Source: Pseudomonadota bacterium
Lineage (GTDB): Bacteria > Pseudomonadota > Gammaproteobacteria > Xanthomonadales > Xanthomonadaceae
Direction of reading: 5' to 3'
DNA: 39,631 nucleotides
Assembly (NCBI GenBank): GCA_963205495.1
Contig: CAUJIN010000021.1
Coordinates: forward strand, 1-39,631
Position numbers and translations under genes: made by a program. This document shows positions 17,101-24,560 of this stretch, piece by piece (position 1 is the first letter of the stretch; the number at the start of each line of letters is the position of its first letter). The notes beneath the pieces are model-generated. The model made no database searches, had not been told where the DNA came from, and saw nothing but the letters and a program-made list of their open reading frames with translations.

Positions 17101-17662
17101 CGACACGCCCCTGCTCGAGGCCCGCAACCTTGCGGCGCCCGACGGGCTGAACGCGCAGGTTCGCCAGGTCGGGCGCGCCTATGTCGCCCCGATCACGCCC
17201 ACGCGCGCGCTGTTCGCCTGGCGCTTCGACGACGGCCGCGCCGGCATGGAATATCTGGAATCGACCACCGCACAGCTCGCGCGCCCGACGCCCGACCACA
17301 CCGCGCACTGGTTCCCGCCGAGCCAGTCGGGCTGGGGCGTGAACCTGGAGAGCGTCCAGATCGGCGATTCGCGACTAGACGTGGCCGCGACCTATCTCTA
17401 CGACGACCGAGGCACGCCGCGCTGGACGATCAGCGAGGGCGCGATGACGCCGGGCGGACAGCTCCTGCTGCGCAGCCACCGCCCGCACTGCCCCGGTTGC
17501 GCCCACTACGAGGACTGGGCCAGCCAGCGCCAGCACGCCGGCAGCCTGCGCCTGCTCTGGCCGGACGCCAGCCATGCGACCATCAGCACCGACATCACCC
17601 TGCCCGCGCCGCTGCAAGGCGAATGGCAGCGCACCAGCGTCCCCCTCGTTCCGATCCGATGA
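14150..17662 (+). CDS. Secreted multidomain trypsin-like (S1) serine protease
   Basis: The 1170-residue protein opens with a clear signal peptide (MFSSRTALFAALLALAPLAA, cleavage near AQA-A). A propeptide-like domain (about 25-195) precedes a lysyl-endopeptidase-like S1 domain with TAYHC (His260), TTDFTALEL (Asp317) and EIGSSGSG (Ser400). Paired cysteines in this domain suggest disulfides. A PKD-like beta domain (about 470-560, DTDGDGVFERSG) follows, then a long beta-rich region. The C-terminal module starts WFPPSQSGWGVNLE, a 'W.P..SGWG' domain often seen at the ends of exported proteins of Lysobacterales. Expected to be secreted and to digest protein outside the cell. GGAG lies 10 nt upstream of the ATG. 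The next gene begins 9 nt after its stop. Confidence 0.88.
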   Translation: MFSSRTALFAALLALAPLAAGQAATPKAQRADAAPSARLDGHGTRLLLATPDLARLRAEDADDALKIGAPLRYGQVQRARLDLAGDDGVGTWSLLPDGRLVWRLEVSGKGAHSLEFTFSRFRLPPGASLSIHARDGSSALPLLTDADNPVGGTLHTPLLAGDAAVLELTLPADRRPTLELALHSVSWGYRDPFAAARAKSGSCNLDTICPEGDAWRNQIAAVVGYSFRADSSSLYCTGSLIATGDAAQDAAKPRIATAYHCLSSEEEAATAVFYWGFESPTCRAIGSTENATPLPPSSARAIQLGGARLLSTNQTTDFTALELNGPVPPEAMTYYSGWDRSGAIPNGSVGIHHANGNEKRITFNNDPLATMRNCIVSGGAQDTHWRVEQYELGTTEIGSSGSGLWNPANGLFIGVLSGGTAGCGNPNGFDCYGRLSQAWEAPSDVGDSIRAAFDRSGANPETLPGRSTCEAPVVTLSSAAFQSPPDAGARFELRASAQGGAGDYTFLWDTDGDGVFERSGRSSRIRVSFPTQRQLNVRVQARDAQGCIGTASHALDIAAPAIEAVSIGAPAPVCGNGNAGIDPGERHTLPVILKNRGNRTLPAGARALFAPVAPLALDAGPNAFGYVGARDCDYAFVDLAAGPHAVPALTTSVADGNPYGALDDARTPTITLGGSGISLYGNSYAQAVMSTNGYVSFDTTDTGADSAPSCDGGTLPDGAAGPQLRPFHGDLRVLETAGAGLYHRRFAQCPRTSPLGGTRACHVFQWNGMEVLDSDGYFAGETDFQAIVYEGSGEIAYQYRRAAPTDLRSGAIGLVDSTGGDALALACPQASGQVPAAGSAMCIFAPGAQPVAEPPLRLESPALVLPQIAAGQSVTVNVPVKVSDRAACGAALRLDYLATATVNSHSAIARRLDAGAVAAACQAVNHCATPVATVRLRSGDLSNPQRSGNGLAHLSDLGATWYTADAAHLPTWYNLVGSYRDNLLDTPLLEARNLAAPDGLNAQVRQVGRAYVAPITPTRALFAWRFDDGRAGMEYLESTTAQLARPTPDHTAHWFPPSQSGWGVNLESVQIGDSRLDVAATYLYDDRGTPRWTISEGAMTPGGQLLLRSHRPHCPGCAHYEDWASQRQHAGSLRLLWPDASHATISTDITLPAPLQGEWQRTSVPLVPIR

Positions 17663-17670
17663 GACCTCCC

Positions 17671-18150
17671 ATGAAACAGGACCGCCAGCTGATCCTCCTG
17701 CGCCACGCACACGCCCTGCCGCCGCATCCCGGCCAGGACGACCTCGAGCGCCCGCTTTCAGGCACGGGCGAAGCCGAAGCGGACGCCGCTGCCGTCTTCC
17801 TTGCCGCGCACGCGCCCTTCGCCCGCGTGCTCTGCTCGCCGGCGCTGCGCACCCGCCAGACCGCCGAACGCGTGCTGGCCCACACCGGCTACGCCGACAC
17901 CCGCCACGATCCGCGCATCTACGAAGCCAGCGTGGGCGAACTGATCGAAGTCCTGGATGAGCATGCCGCCGATTCCCTCCTGCTGGTCGGTCACAACCCG
18001 GGGCTGGAACAACTCGTCGCCCTGCTGTGCACCGGACGCTCCGGCGAATACCGCGGCATGCCACCGGCCGGCGTGGCGGTCCTGCGCCTGCCCGAAGGCG
18101 CTTCGCTCGAACCCGGCGCGGCGCGCCTGGACGCCTTCTGGTCGCCCTGA
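17671..18150 (+). CDS. sixA: Phosphohistidine phosphatase SixA family
   Basis: The 159-residue histidine-phosphatase-superfamily protein has the N-terminal catalytic motif LILLRHAHA (RHG box), SPALRTRQTAE, and the second catalytic His in LLVGHNPGLEQL. SixA removes phosphate from histidine on phosphotransfer proteins in enteric bacteria. Length and motif spacing fit. A second in-frame ATG 12 bases upstream (17659) overlaps the protease stop codon (ATGA) and would add four residues. I prefer MKQDRQ because it matches the usual SixA N-terminus. It is followed 6 bp later by the yceI-like gene. Confidence 0.9.
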   Translation: MKQDRQLILLRHAHALPPHPGQDDLERPLSGTGEAEADAAAVFLAAHAPFARVLCSPALRTRQTAERVLAHTGYADTRHDPRIYEASVGELIEVLDEHAADSLLLVGHNPGLEQLVALLCTGRSGEYRGMPPAGVAVLRLPEGASLEPGAARLDAFWSP

Positions 18151-18156
18151 CCGGCG

Positions 18157-18732
18157 ATGCGCTGGCCCTGGATTGCCGCCCTGCTCCTGACGCTGGCCTG
18201 TCCCGACGTGTCCGCACAGACCTGGCCCATCGATGCGGAACGGGCAAGCGCCAGCTTCAGCGTGCGCCCGCTCTGGCTCAAGCGGATCGAAGGGCACTTT
18301 CCCGTCGTGGAAGGCGTGCTGGTGCGCGACCCCGAACGCGACACCCTGTCGGTGGACGTGCGCATCGACGCGCGCGCACTGCAGATGACGCGCGGCAGCT
18401 GGCTGACCTGGGCGCAGTCCGAGGAATTCTTCGATGTCGAACGCCACCCATGGATCCGCTTCCGATCCCTTCCTTTTGCCGCCCACCGACTGCGTGAGGG
18501 CGGCACCATCGAAGGCCAGGCCACGCTGCGCGGGGTGACCCGGCCGATCCGCTTCCAGCTGGCTCCGGCCACCTGCCCGGCGCCCGGTTCGGCCTGCCCG
18601 CTGCATGCCGAAGGCGAAGTGAACCGCAGCCTCTTCGGCATGGACGCGCACCGCGTGGCGCTGGGCGATCGGGTGCGGCTGAGCTTCTCGGTGATGCTGG
18701 ATCCGGCGTCGGATCAAGGCACACTGCCGTGA
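18157..18732 (+). CDS. Periplasmic YceI family lipid-binding protein
   Basis: The 191-residue product has a signal peptide (MRWPWIAALLLTLACPDVSAQ) followed by a lipocalin-like YceI domain: the opening TWPIDAERASASFSV, LWLKRIEGHF, a central region with FFDVERHPWIRFRS, the strand GTIEGQATLRGVTRPIRF, and the end VNRSLFGMDAHRVALGDRVRLSF. YceI proteins bind isoprenoid or other hydrophobic molecules in the periplasm. The TGA stop overlaps the GTG start of the next gene (GTGA), so the two are probably co-translated. Membership of a single transcription unit from the protease to the phospholipase D gene is likely. Confidence 0.9.
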   Translation: MRWPWIAALLLTLACPDVSAQTWPIDAERASASFSVRPLWLKRIEGHFPVVEGVLVRDPERDTLSVDVRIDARALQMTRGSWLTWAQSEEFFDVERHPWIRFRSLPFAAHRLREGGTIEGQATLRGVTRPIRFQLAPATCPAPGSACPLHAEGEVNRSLFGMDAHRVALGDRVRLSFSVMLDPASDQGTLP

Positions 18733-20615
18733 CCGCGCGCCCGCGCCTGTTCGCGCTGGTGCTGCTGGCGCTCGCTCTGACGGCCTGCATGCCCACGCGC
18801 AAGGACATCCGCGCCGCACGCGAGGACGCCCGCGCCCTGCAGGAAACCGCGACCACCTGCGGCTTGCCCGACCATTGCGCGCAGCCCTCCGCGCTGTACG
18901 ACCTGTCCGGAGCGGCGCTGGAAGCCAGCCGTCCCGGCGCGCCGCAGCACAGCGTCGCGCTCCTGGAAAGCGGCGAGGATGCCCTCCTGGCGCGCATCAA
19001 CCTGATCCGCGCCGCGCGCTTCCGCCTCGACGTGCAGAGCTTCATCTACGCCCAGGACGACGCCGGCTTCCTCGTCCTTGGCGAACTGCTGGCCGCGGCG
19101 CGGCGCGGGGTCCGGGTGCGCGTGCTGCTCGACCAGCTCTACAGCGTGGACGACGTCGAAATGGTGGCGGCGCTGGCCAGCACCCACGCCAACTTCGAGC
19201 TGCGCCTCTACAACCCCACCTTCGGCAAGGCCCATACCGGGCCGCTGGAATTTGCCGCCGGCATCCTGTGCTGCTTCACCCGCTTCAACCAGCGCATGCA
19301 CAACAAGCTGCTGCTGGCCGACGGGGCGATCGGCATCACCGGCGGGCGCAACTACCAGGACCGCTATTTCGACTGGGACCCGGGCTTCAACTACCGCGAC
19401 CGCGACATCCTCGTGGCCGGCCCGGCGGCACAGCAGATGCAGGATTCCTTCCATCTATTCTGGCGCCATCCCCGCTCGGTGCCGGCCGCGGCGCTGCGCG
19501 ACGTGCGCCGCCGGCTGCGCGGCGTGGAGCGCGGGCGCCCGCTCGACCGCGACACCCTGCTGGCTTCGGCGCGCGTGCCCGGGCGGGTGGAGGCCATGTC
19601 CCGGGCGGCCAGCGATGCCGAGGCGCTGGTCCGGCGCATCCTCGAGCGCGCCAGGACGGTCGGGGAGGTCGAATACGTCTCCGACCTCCCCAACAAGCCG
19701 CTGGAACGCAACCATCCGAGCGAGCGCGACCTCTCCGGCGAGCTGCTGGAACTGTTCGACGGAGCGCAGGACCGCATCGTGCTGCAAACCCCCTACCTGG
19801 TTTTCTCGAAAACCGCCCAGCGCAGCCTGCGCGCGCTGCAGCAGCGCAAACCCCCGCCCCGCATCATCGTGTCCACCAACAGCCTGGCGGCCACCGACGC
19901 CTTCCCCGTGTACGCGCTCTCGCACAAGTACAAGCGCCGCTACCTGCGGGAATTCGGATTGCACATCTACGAATACAAGCCTTTTCCCGAATCCATCCCG
20001 GGCGATTCGCTGGAGGTGCGCGCGCCGACCCGGAACGCGCAGCGCCGGGCGCTGGGCGATCGGGCGAGCGAATCGCGCCGCGCCTTCGGATCGGGCGCTC
20101 GCGATCTGCGGGGCAGCGCACGGGCAGGCCGGGTGCCGCTGTCGCGCGAGGGCGTGCGGATGGGCATGCACGCCAAATCCATGGTGATCGACGAGCGCAT
20201 CGCCCTGGTCGGAACGCACAACTTCGATCCGCGCTCGGACCGGCTCAACACCGAGAGCGCGGTGATCGTCCACGACGCCGCCTTCGCGCGCGAACTGGCC
20301 GCTGACATCCTCGCCGACACCGCGCCCGGGAACGCCTGGGTCATCGCCCCTCGCCCGCGTCCGGCGGTGCTTTCCGGGCTCAACTACAGTCTGGGAAAAG
20401 TGTTCGAAGCACTGCCGCTGTTCGATATCTGGCCGTTTCGCTACGCCACCAGCTGGGAAATGAAACCCGGCTGCGCGCCCGTTCCGCGCGACGACCCGCG
20501 TTTTTCCGAATGCTATGTCCCTGTAGGCGATTTCCCGCAGGTGCAGATGCCGCTCAAGTCGATCTATACCCGCGTGCTGACCGCCTTCGGCGCGGGTCTG
20601 GCGCCGATACTCTGA
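18729..20615 (+). CDS. Phospholipase D-like lipoprotein (cardiolipin synthase C-like)
   Basis: The 628-residue protein starts at a GTG overlapping the yceI stop and has a lipoprotein signal with lipobox LTAC, Cys20 being the lipidation site. It carries two HKD motifs: H-N-K-L-L-L-A-D with GGRNYQDRYFD, and H-A-K-S-M-V-I-D with GTHNFDPRS. These form the phospholipase D active site, which transfers phosphatidyl groups. Length and arrangement resemble ClsC/YmdC. It may make cardiolipin or act on extracellular or periplasmic substrates. An internal Arg-rich insertion (about residues 425-475) precedes the second motif. Transcription may continue from the upstream genes. Confidence 0.9.
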   Translation: MTARPRLFALVLLALALTACMPTRKDIRAAREDARALQETATTCGLPDHCAQPSALYDLSGAALEASRPGAPQHSVALLESGEDALLARINLIRAARFRLDVQSFIYAQDDAGFLVLGELLAAARRGVRVRVLLDQLYSVDDVEMVAALASTHANFELRLYNPTFGKAHTGPLEFAAGILCCFTRFNQRMHNKLLLADGAIGITGGRNYQDRYFDWDPGFNYRDRDILVAGPAAQQMQDSFHLFWRHPRSVPAAALRDVRRRLRGVERGRPLDRDTLLASARVPGRVEAMSRAASDAEALVRRILERARTVGEVEYVSDLPNKPLERNHPSERDLSGELLELFDGAQDRIVLQTPYLVFSKTAQRSLRALQQRKPPPRIIVSTNSLAATDAFPVYALSHKYKRRYLREFGLHIYEYKPFPESIPGDSLEVRAPTRNAQRRALGDRASESRRAFGSGARDLRGSARAGRVPLSREGVRMGMHAKSMVIDERIALVGTHNFDPRSDRLNTESAVIVHDAAFARELAADILADTAPGNAWVIAPRPRPAVLSGLNYSLGKVFEALPLFDIWPFRYATSWEMKPGCAPVPRDDPRFSECYVPVGDFPQVQMPLKSIYTRVLTAFGAGLAPIL

Positions 20616-20619
20616 TTCC

Positions 20620-20703
20620 GGGAACGGGGGAATGACAAGAGCACGGCTTCAGTGAAGGCGGGCGCACCCCTCCCCCATTCCCGCCCCCCGATACCCCGTT
20701 CCC
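20620..20703. repeat. Inverted repeat in intergenic gap
   Basis: GGGAACGGGG (20620-20629) and its exact complement CCCCGTTCCC (20694-20703) flank a 64-base loop that is itself rich in C-runs (CCCCTCCCCCATTCCCGCCCCCC). It follows the phospholipase D gene stop by 5 bases. It may be a large hairpin acting as a terminator or a repeat element; no T-run follows. Confidence 0.4.
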
Positions 20704-20715
20704 ACCCCGCGCCGA

Positions 20716-20745
20716 TTGACGCTCCCGCTCGCGCTTCGCTAGGCT
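20716..20745 (+). promoter_or_regulatory. Candidate promoter of the DUF1232 gene
   Basis: TTGACG (20716-20721) and TAGGCT (20740-20745) are separated by 18 bases, 30 bp ahead of the DUF1232 start. The -35 is a 5-of-6 match; the -10 is weak but of the TANNCT form seen elsewhere in this window. Confidence 0.45.
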
Positions 20746-20775
20746 GCGCGCTTCCGTCATCGTGAGGGTCACACC

Positions 20776-21390
20776 ATGCCTTTGAGCATCTCGTTCGAGC
20801 TGAGCGATCAGGACATCGAACATTTCGTGGCGGCCCAGCGCAGCGCCACCTCCGCCGCGGGAAGCAAGGGCCCGGAGGAGATCATCGCCGCCGCAGCCCA
20901 ACTGCTCGAAGGCGCGCTGAAGGCCAAGGTGCCGGATTTCGTGCAGGAGCGCCTGGCCAAGCTCGACAACCTGATCGCGATGCTGCGCGACGAGGGCTGG
21001 TCCCTGCCCGAGGAAGACCGCAAGCGCGTGCTGGCGGCGCTGGTGTATTTCGTCGACCCCAGCGACGTGATCCCCGATTCGGTGCCGGTGCTCGGCTACC
21101 TGGACGACGCGATCATGATCGAGCTGTGCGTGCGCGACCTCAAGCACGAGATCGACGCCTACGACGACTTCTGCGACTTCCGCGAAACCGAAGCCCGCCG
21201 ACTCGGGCAGGAACCGTCCATGGTCGGGCGCTGCGACTGGCTCGACGCGCGCCGCGACGAGCTGCAAAACCGCATGCACCTGCGCCGCGAACGCGAGTTC
21301 GGCGTCGGTTACGGCAATTCCAGCGGCTATGCCAGCGGCAAGACCTATCTCAACCGCAGCTGGCGCCCCAGCCTGTTCACGATGCGCTGA
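20776..21390 (+). CDS. DUF1232 (YkvA-like) family protein
   Basis: The 204-residue protein contains the DUF1232 core in its middle: LAALVYFVDPSDVIPDSVPVLGYLDDAIMI, with the conserved Y-x2-(S/D)PxDxIPD pattern. N-terminal to it is a charged helical region (LSDQDIEHFVAAQR), and C-terminal to it a hydrophilic tail with RREREFGVGYGNSSGYASG. Function of the family is unknown; small members are membrane-associated, while this one lacks an obvious extended transmembrane segment. The TGA stop overlaps the ATG of the thioesterase gene (TGATG), suggesting coupling. GAGGGTC precedes the start. Confidence 0.85.
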   Translation: MPLSISFELSDQDIEHFVAAQRSATSAAGSKGPEEIIAAAAQLLEGALKAKVPDFVQERLAKLDNLIAMLRDEGWSLPEEDRKRVLAALVYFVDPSDVIPDSVPVLGYLDDAIMIELCVRDLKHEIDAYDDFCDFRETEARRLGQEPSMVGRCDWLDARRDELQNRMHLRREREFGVGYGNSSGYASGKTYLNRSWRPSLFTMR

Positions 21391-21824
21391 TGCCCGACAT
21401 CTTCCTGCAGCGCCCGCCGCTGGCGGCGCTCAATGCCACCGGCGCACACTCGCTGGTGGCGCATCTGGGCATCCTCGTCACCGAACAGGGCGAGGATTAC
21501 CTGCGCGGCACCATGCCGGTCGATGCCCGCACCCACCAGCCCTTCGGCCTGCTGCACGGCGGCGCCTCGGTGGCGCTGGCCGAATCGCTAGGCAGCCTGG
21601 CCGGCAACCTGTGCCTGGACAATTCCACCGCCATGGCCGTGGGGCTGGAAATCTCCGCCAACCACATCCGCTCGGTCCGTTCGGGCACCGTGACCGGCAC
21701 CGCGCGCGCGCTGCACCTGGGCCGCAACACGCAGGTGTGGGACATCCGCATCGAGGACGAGGAAGGCCGTCTGGTCTGCGTTTCGCGCCTCACCCTGGCC
21801 GTGGTTCCGCGCAGCAAGGCTTGA
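21390..21824 (+). CDS. Hotdog-fold acyl-CoA thioesterase (PaaI/YdiI-like)
   Basis: The 144-residue protein has the YdiI/MenI-type hotdog signature TMPVDARTHQPFGLLHGGASVALAES, in which the Gln/His, HGG and Glu are active-site residues, then GLEISANHIRSVRSG and a C-terminal strand with HLGRNTQVWDIRIEDEEGRL. Such enzymes hydrolyse acyl-CoA thioesters, including 1,4-dihydroxy-2-naphthoyl-CoA and aromatic acyl-CoAs. A menaquinone role cannot be assumed: no men genes are present and Lysobacterales generally use ubiquinone. The start overlaps the preceding stop. Confidence 0.9.
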   Translation: MPDIFLQRPPLAALNATGAHSLVAHLGILVTEQGEDYLRGTMPVDARTHQPFGLLHGGASVALAESLGSLAGNLCLDNSTAMAVGLEISANHIRSVRSGTVTGTARALHLGRNTQVWDIRIEDEEGRLVCVSRLTLAVVPRSKA

Positions 21825-21920
21825 ACGCAGCCCAACGCCGCGCAACCGGGCGCAGGTCGCAGAGCAACATCTCCACGCCATTTGGCTAGACTCCGCGCAC
21901 CGAATCCGCCCTCGCCCCCG

Positions 21921-22724
21921 ATGTCCCGCCAAGCCTCCCCTGCCCCTCGCCCCGACGCTCCGGGCGACCGCCTGCTGCGCCCGCTGCGCTATGCGGTCCG
22001 GGTGCCGTTGCTGACCCTGCACCTGGCGCTCGGCCTGCCGCTGACGCTTCTGGCCATCAACCCGCTCACCGTGCGCTGGACGCTGGACGGCGAGCGAGTC
22101 GACCACCGCGCCATCCGCTGGTGGTCGAACACGCTGATGCGCATCTTCGGGCTGCGGGTACGGCGCGTCGGCCAGCCCTTGCGGCAGGCGCACCTCCTGG
22201 TGGCCAACCACGTTTCCTGGATCGACATCGAGCTGGTGCACAGCCAGCGCGTGGTCGGCTTCGTGGCGAAGTCCGAGATCAGCCGCTGGCCTCTGGTGGG
22301 CTGGCTGGCTGGCCGCGCCGGCACGATCTACCACCAGCGCGGCAGCAACGCCTCGCTGTCCAGCGTGCTGGATCGGATGGTGGGTCGGCTCGATTCGGGT
22401 CAGGCGGTGGGCGTGTTCCCCGAGGGCGGCACCAGCGGCGGCGGCACGGTGCGCACCTTCCACGCGCGCATCTTCCAGGCCGCCTTCGAGGCCCAGGTGC
22501 CGGTGCAGCCGGTGGCGCTGCGCTACGGCGAGAGTGGAAGCGCGCAGACGCGGATCGCCTTTGCCCCCGGGGAAAACTTCCTGCAGAACTTCCTGCGCGT
22601 GCTGGGCGAACCCTCGCGCGTGGCCGAAGTCCATTTTCTCGCGCCGATCACGCCCGGCGAGGAAGGCCGCCGCCAGGTTGCCGAGCAGGCGCGCGAGTCG
22701 ATCATCGCGGCCATGGATTCGTGA
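21921..22724 (+). CDS. Lysophospholipid acyltransferase (PlsC-like)
   Basis: The 267-residue protein has an N-terminal hydrophobic segment (VPLLTLHLALGLPLTLLAI) and the PlsC/LPLAT motifs: N-H-V-S-W-I-D (HX4D catalytic motif), a basic helix FVAKSEISRWPLVGW, FPEGGTSGGG (block III, substrate phosphate binding) and VQPVALRYGE (block IV). It probably transfers an acyl chain to a lysophospholipid or 1-acylglycerol-3-phosphate at the inner membrane. TAGACT at 21887-21892 could be its -10 element, with a GCAACA -35-like hexamer 17 bases upstream. The TGA overlaps the GTG of the next gene. Confidence 0.9.
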   Translation: MSRQASPAPRPDAPGDRLLRPLRYAVRVPLLTLHLALGLPLTLLAINPLTVRWTLDGERVDHRAIRWWSNTLMRIFGLRVRRVGQPLRQAHLLVANHVSWIDIELVHSQRVVGFVAKSEISRWPLVGWLAGRAGTIYHQRGSNASLSSVLDRMVGRLDSGQAVGVFPEGGTSGGGTVRTFHARIFQAAFEAQVPVQPVALRYGESGSAQTRIAFAPGENFLQNFLRVLGEPSRVAEVHFLAPITPGEEGRRQVAEQARESIIAAMDS

Positions 22725-23722
22725 CCCCGGACCCTGCCCGTTTCCTCCCGCCCGCGCCGCTGCGCAACGCGCACGTCCAGTCGGTGCTGGCCAGCAGCCG
22801 GCTGCGCCGATTTGCCGCGCGCCGCCGCGCCGCCGCGCTGAAGGCAGGCGCACGCGAGCTGGTCCTCGACGCGGGGCAGGGCGTGCGGCTGCAGGGATGG
22901 CTCACCTCGCAGACCGGGCCGGCAAGCGCGCGCGGCCTGGCGGTGCTGCTGCACGGCTGGGAAGGTTCGGCCGATTCCAACTATGTGCTGCTCACCGGCG
23001 CGCGCCTGTTCGCGGCCGGCTTCGACGTGTTCCGGTTGAACCTGCGCGATCACGGCGACACCCACGCGCTCAACCGCGGCCTGTTCCATTCCTGCCGGAT
23101 CGACGAAGTGGTCGGCGCGGTCGTCGCGCTTGCGCGTCTCGCGCCGCACCGCGCCCTGTGCATCGCGGGATTCTCGCTGGGCGGCAACTTCGCGCTGCGG
23201 GTGGCGCTGCGCGCGCCGGATGCGGGCATCGCACTGCGCCACGTCGTCGCGGTGTGTCCGGTGGTGGATCCCGAAGCCGGGCTGGCCGCCATCGAGTCGG
23301 CGCCCTGGTTCTACCGGCACTACTTCCTGCGCAAATGGGGGCGCTCGCTGCGCCGCAAGCAGGCGCTGTTTCCCGAAGACATCTCCTTCAGCGAGGCCGA
23401 CCTGCGCGCCGGGCTGCGCGATCTCACCCGCGCCATGGTCGAGCGGCATACCGACTTCGGCTCGCTGGAAGCCTACCTCGCCGGCTATTCCCTCGCCGGC
23501 GACTGTCTTGCCGGGCTGCGCGTGCCGACGAGCATCCTGACCGCGGAGGACGACCCCATCATCCCGGTCGAAGGCTTCCGCGCGCTGCGGCTTCCTCCGC
23601 AGGCGCAGCTGGCCATCGCGCCTTTCGGCGGGCACTGCGGATTCCTCTCTGGCCTGACGATGGACGGGCTGGCCGAGGACTGGATCTGCGCGCAACTCGC
23701 CCGCGCCTGTCCCGGAGATTGA
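22721..23722 (+). CDS. YheT-like alpha/beta hydrolase
   Basis: The 333-residue hydrolase begins at a GTG overlapping the acyltransferase stop. The opening (FLPPAPLRNAHVQSVLASS) is the typical YheT/embryogenesis-associated EMB8 N-terminus. Catalytic features: LLHGWEGSADSNY (oxyanion hole), GFSLGGN (nucleophile), LTAEDDPIIP (acid) and GGHCGF (His). Family members are presumed esterases or lipases of membrane-derived substrates. Pairing with an acyltransferase suggests lipid turnover, as inference only. No membrane segment or signal is seen. Confidence 0.88.
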   Translation: MTPDPARFLPPAPLRNAHVQSVLASSRLRRFAARRRAAALKAGARELVLDAGQGVRLQGWLTSQTGPASARGLAVLLHGWEGSADSNYVLLTGARLFAAGFDVFRLNLRDHGDTHALNRGLFHSCRIDEVVGAVVALARLAPHRALCIAGFSLGGNFALRVALRAPDAGIALRHVVAVCPVVDPEAGLAAIESAPWFYRHYFLRKWGRSLRRKQALFPEDISFSEADLRAGLRDLTRAMVERHTDFGSLEAYLAGYSLAGDCLAGLRVPTSILTAEDDPIIPVEGFRALRLPPQAQLAIAPFGGHCGFLSGLTMDGLAEDWICAQLARACPGD

Positions 23723-23822
23723 GGCAAGCTGCGGGCGCGGCGCGGGCCGATCGCCGTCCGCCCTGCCCACGCCGCGCGCGTTGCCGATACCCTATGCGAC
23801 TTTCCGCATCGAGGACGCCGCG

Positions 23823-24452
23823 ATGAAACTTTCCAGCCAGAGCTTCGCCCAGCGCGGGCCGATTCCCGCCGAGTTCGCCTTCGGCCGCCCCGGCGACAGC
23901 GCCAACCCCATCGCGCTGTCGGACAACCGCAATCCGCATCTGGCCTGGGAAGAGGCTCCTGCGGGCACCGCCTCCTTCGCGCTGTGGTGCGTGGACCCGG
24001 ACGTGCCCTCGCGCGGCGACGACGTGAACCAGACCGGGCGCTCCGTGCCATCCGATCTGCCTCGGGTGGAGTTCACCCACTGGATCGTGGTGGACCTCCC
24101 CGCCTCCGTCCGCGAGATCGCCGCAGGCTCCCTGAGCCAGGGCATCACCGCGCGCGGCAAGCCCGCACAACCGGGGCCGGGAGGCGCGCGCCAGGGCGTG
24201 AACGACTACACCGGCTGGTTCGCCGGCGATGCGCAGATGGCCGGCATCTACCGAGGCTACGACGGCCCCTGCCCGCCGTTCAACGACACGATCACGCACC
24301 GCTACTTCTTCCGCCTGTTCGCGCTCGACGTGGCGAGGCTCGACCTGCCCGAGGACTTCACCGCCGCCCAGGCGCTGGCTGCGATGCAGGGCCATGTGCT
24401 GGACGAGGCGGCGATCTACGGCACCTACCGCATCGCGCCGGAAGCACGATGA
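23823..24452 (+). CDS. PEBP family protein (YbhB/YbcL-like)
   Basis: The 209-residue protein is a phosphatidylethanolamine-binding-protein relative: MKLSSQSFAQRGPIPAEFAFG, NPHLAWEEAPAGTASFAL, the ligand-pocket motif VDPDVPSRGDDVNQTGRS, FTHWIVVDLP and YDGPCPPFNDTITHRYFFRLFALD. Bacterial PEBP proteins are cytoplasmic or periplasmic with unknown ligands; no signal peptide is visible here. The start is supported by GAGGA 7 nt upstream and a possible TACCCT -10 at 23788-23793. It is longer than E. coli YbhB (158 aa) because of the pocket loop and C-terminal insertion. Confidence 0.9.
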   Translation: MKLSSQSFAQRGPIPAEFAFGRPGDSANPIALSDNRNPHLAWEEAPAGTASFALWCVDPDVPSRGDDVNQTGRSVPSDLPRVEFTHWIVVDLPASVREIAAGSLSQGITARGKPAQPGPGGARQGVNDYTGWFAGDAQMAGIYRGYDGPCPPFNDTITHRYFFRLFALDVARLDLPEDFTAAQALAAMQGHVLDEAAIYGTYRIAPEAR

Positions 24453-24553
24453 ACCCTTCCATCCACCGCCGCCGGCACCGCATGGATCGCAAGCTCGCGG
24501 CTTGGGCGGCGTCCGGCCTCGCCGACCGCGGCACCTCGTTCCAGCGCAACTGA
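24449..24553 (+). CDS. Possible small ORF between PEBP gene and uppP
   Basis: A 34-codon frame starts at an ATG overlapping the PEBP stop (ATGA) and ends 7 bases before uppP. The product is very basic (RRRHRMDRKL) with a short Ala-rich stretch and resembles no family. The overlap with the stop is the only positive sign; it may be untranslated spacer. Confidence 0.2.
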   Translation: MNPSIHRRRHRMDRKLAAWAASGLADRGTSFQRN

Positions 24554-24560
24554 GGCTGCG

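Noticed and set aside
12446..17308. Very long minus-strand frame across the ATPase and protease genes
   Set aside because: Arg/Gly/Ala-rich shadow of the plus-strand protease; high GC suppresses stops. The same applies to the plus-strand frame over putA (25606-28917) and 15361-18150 before sixA.
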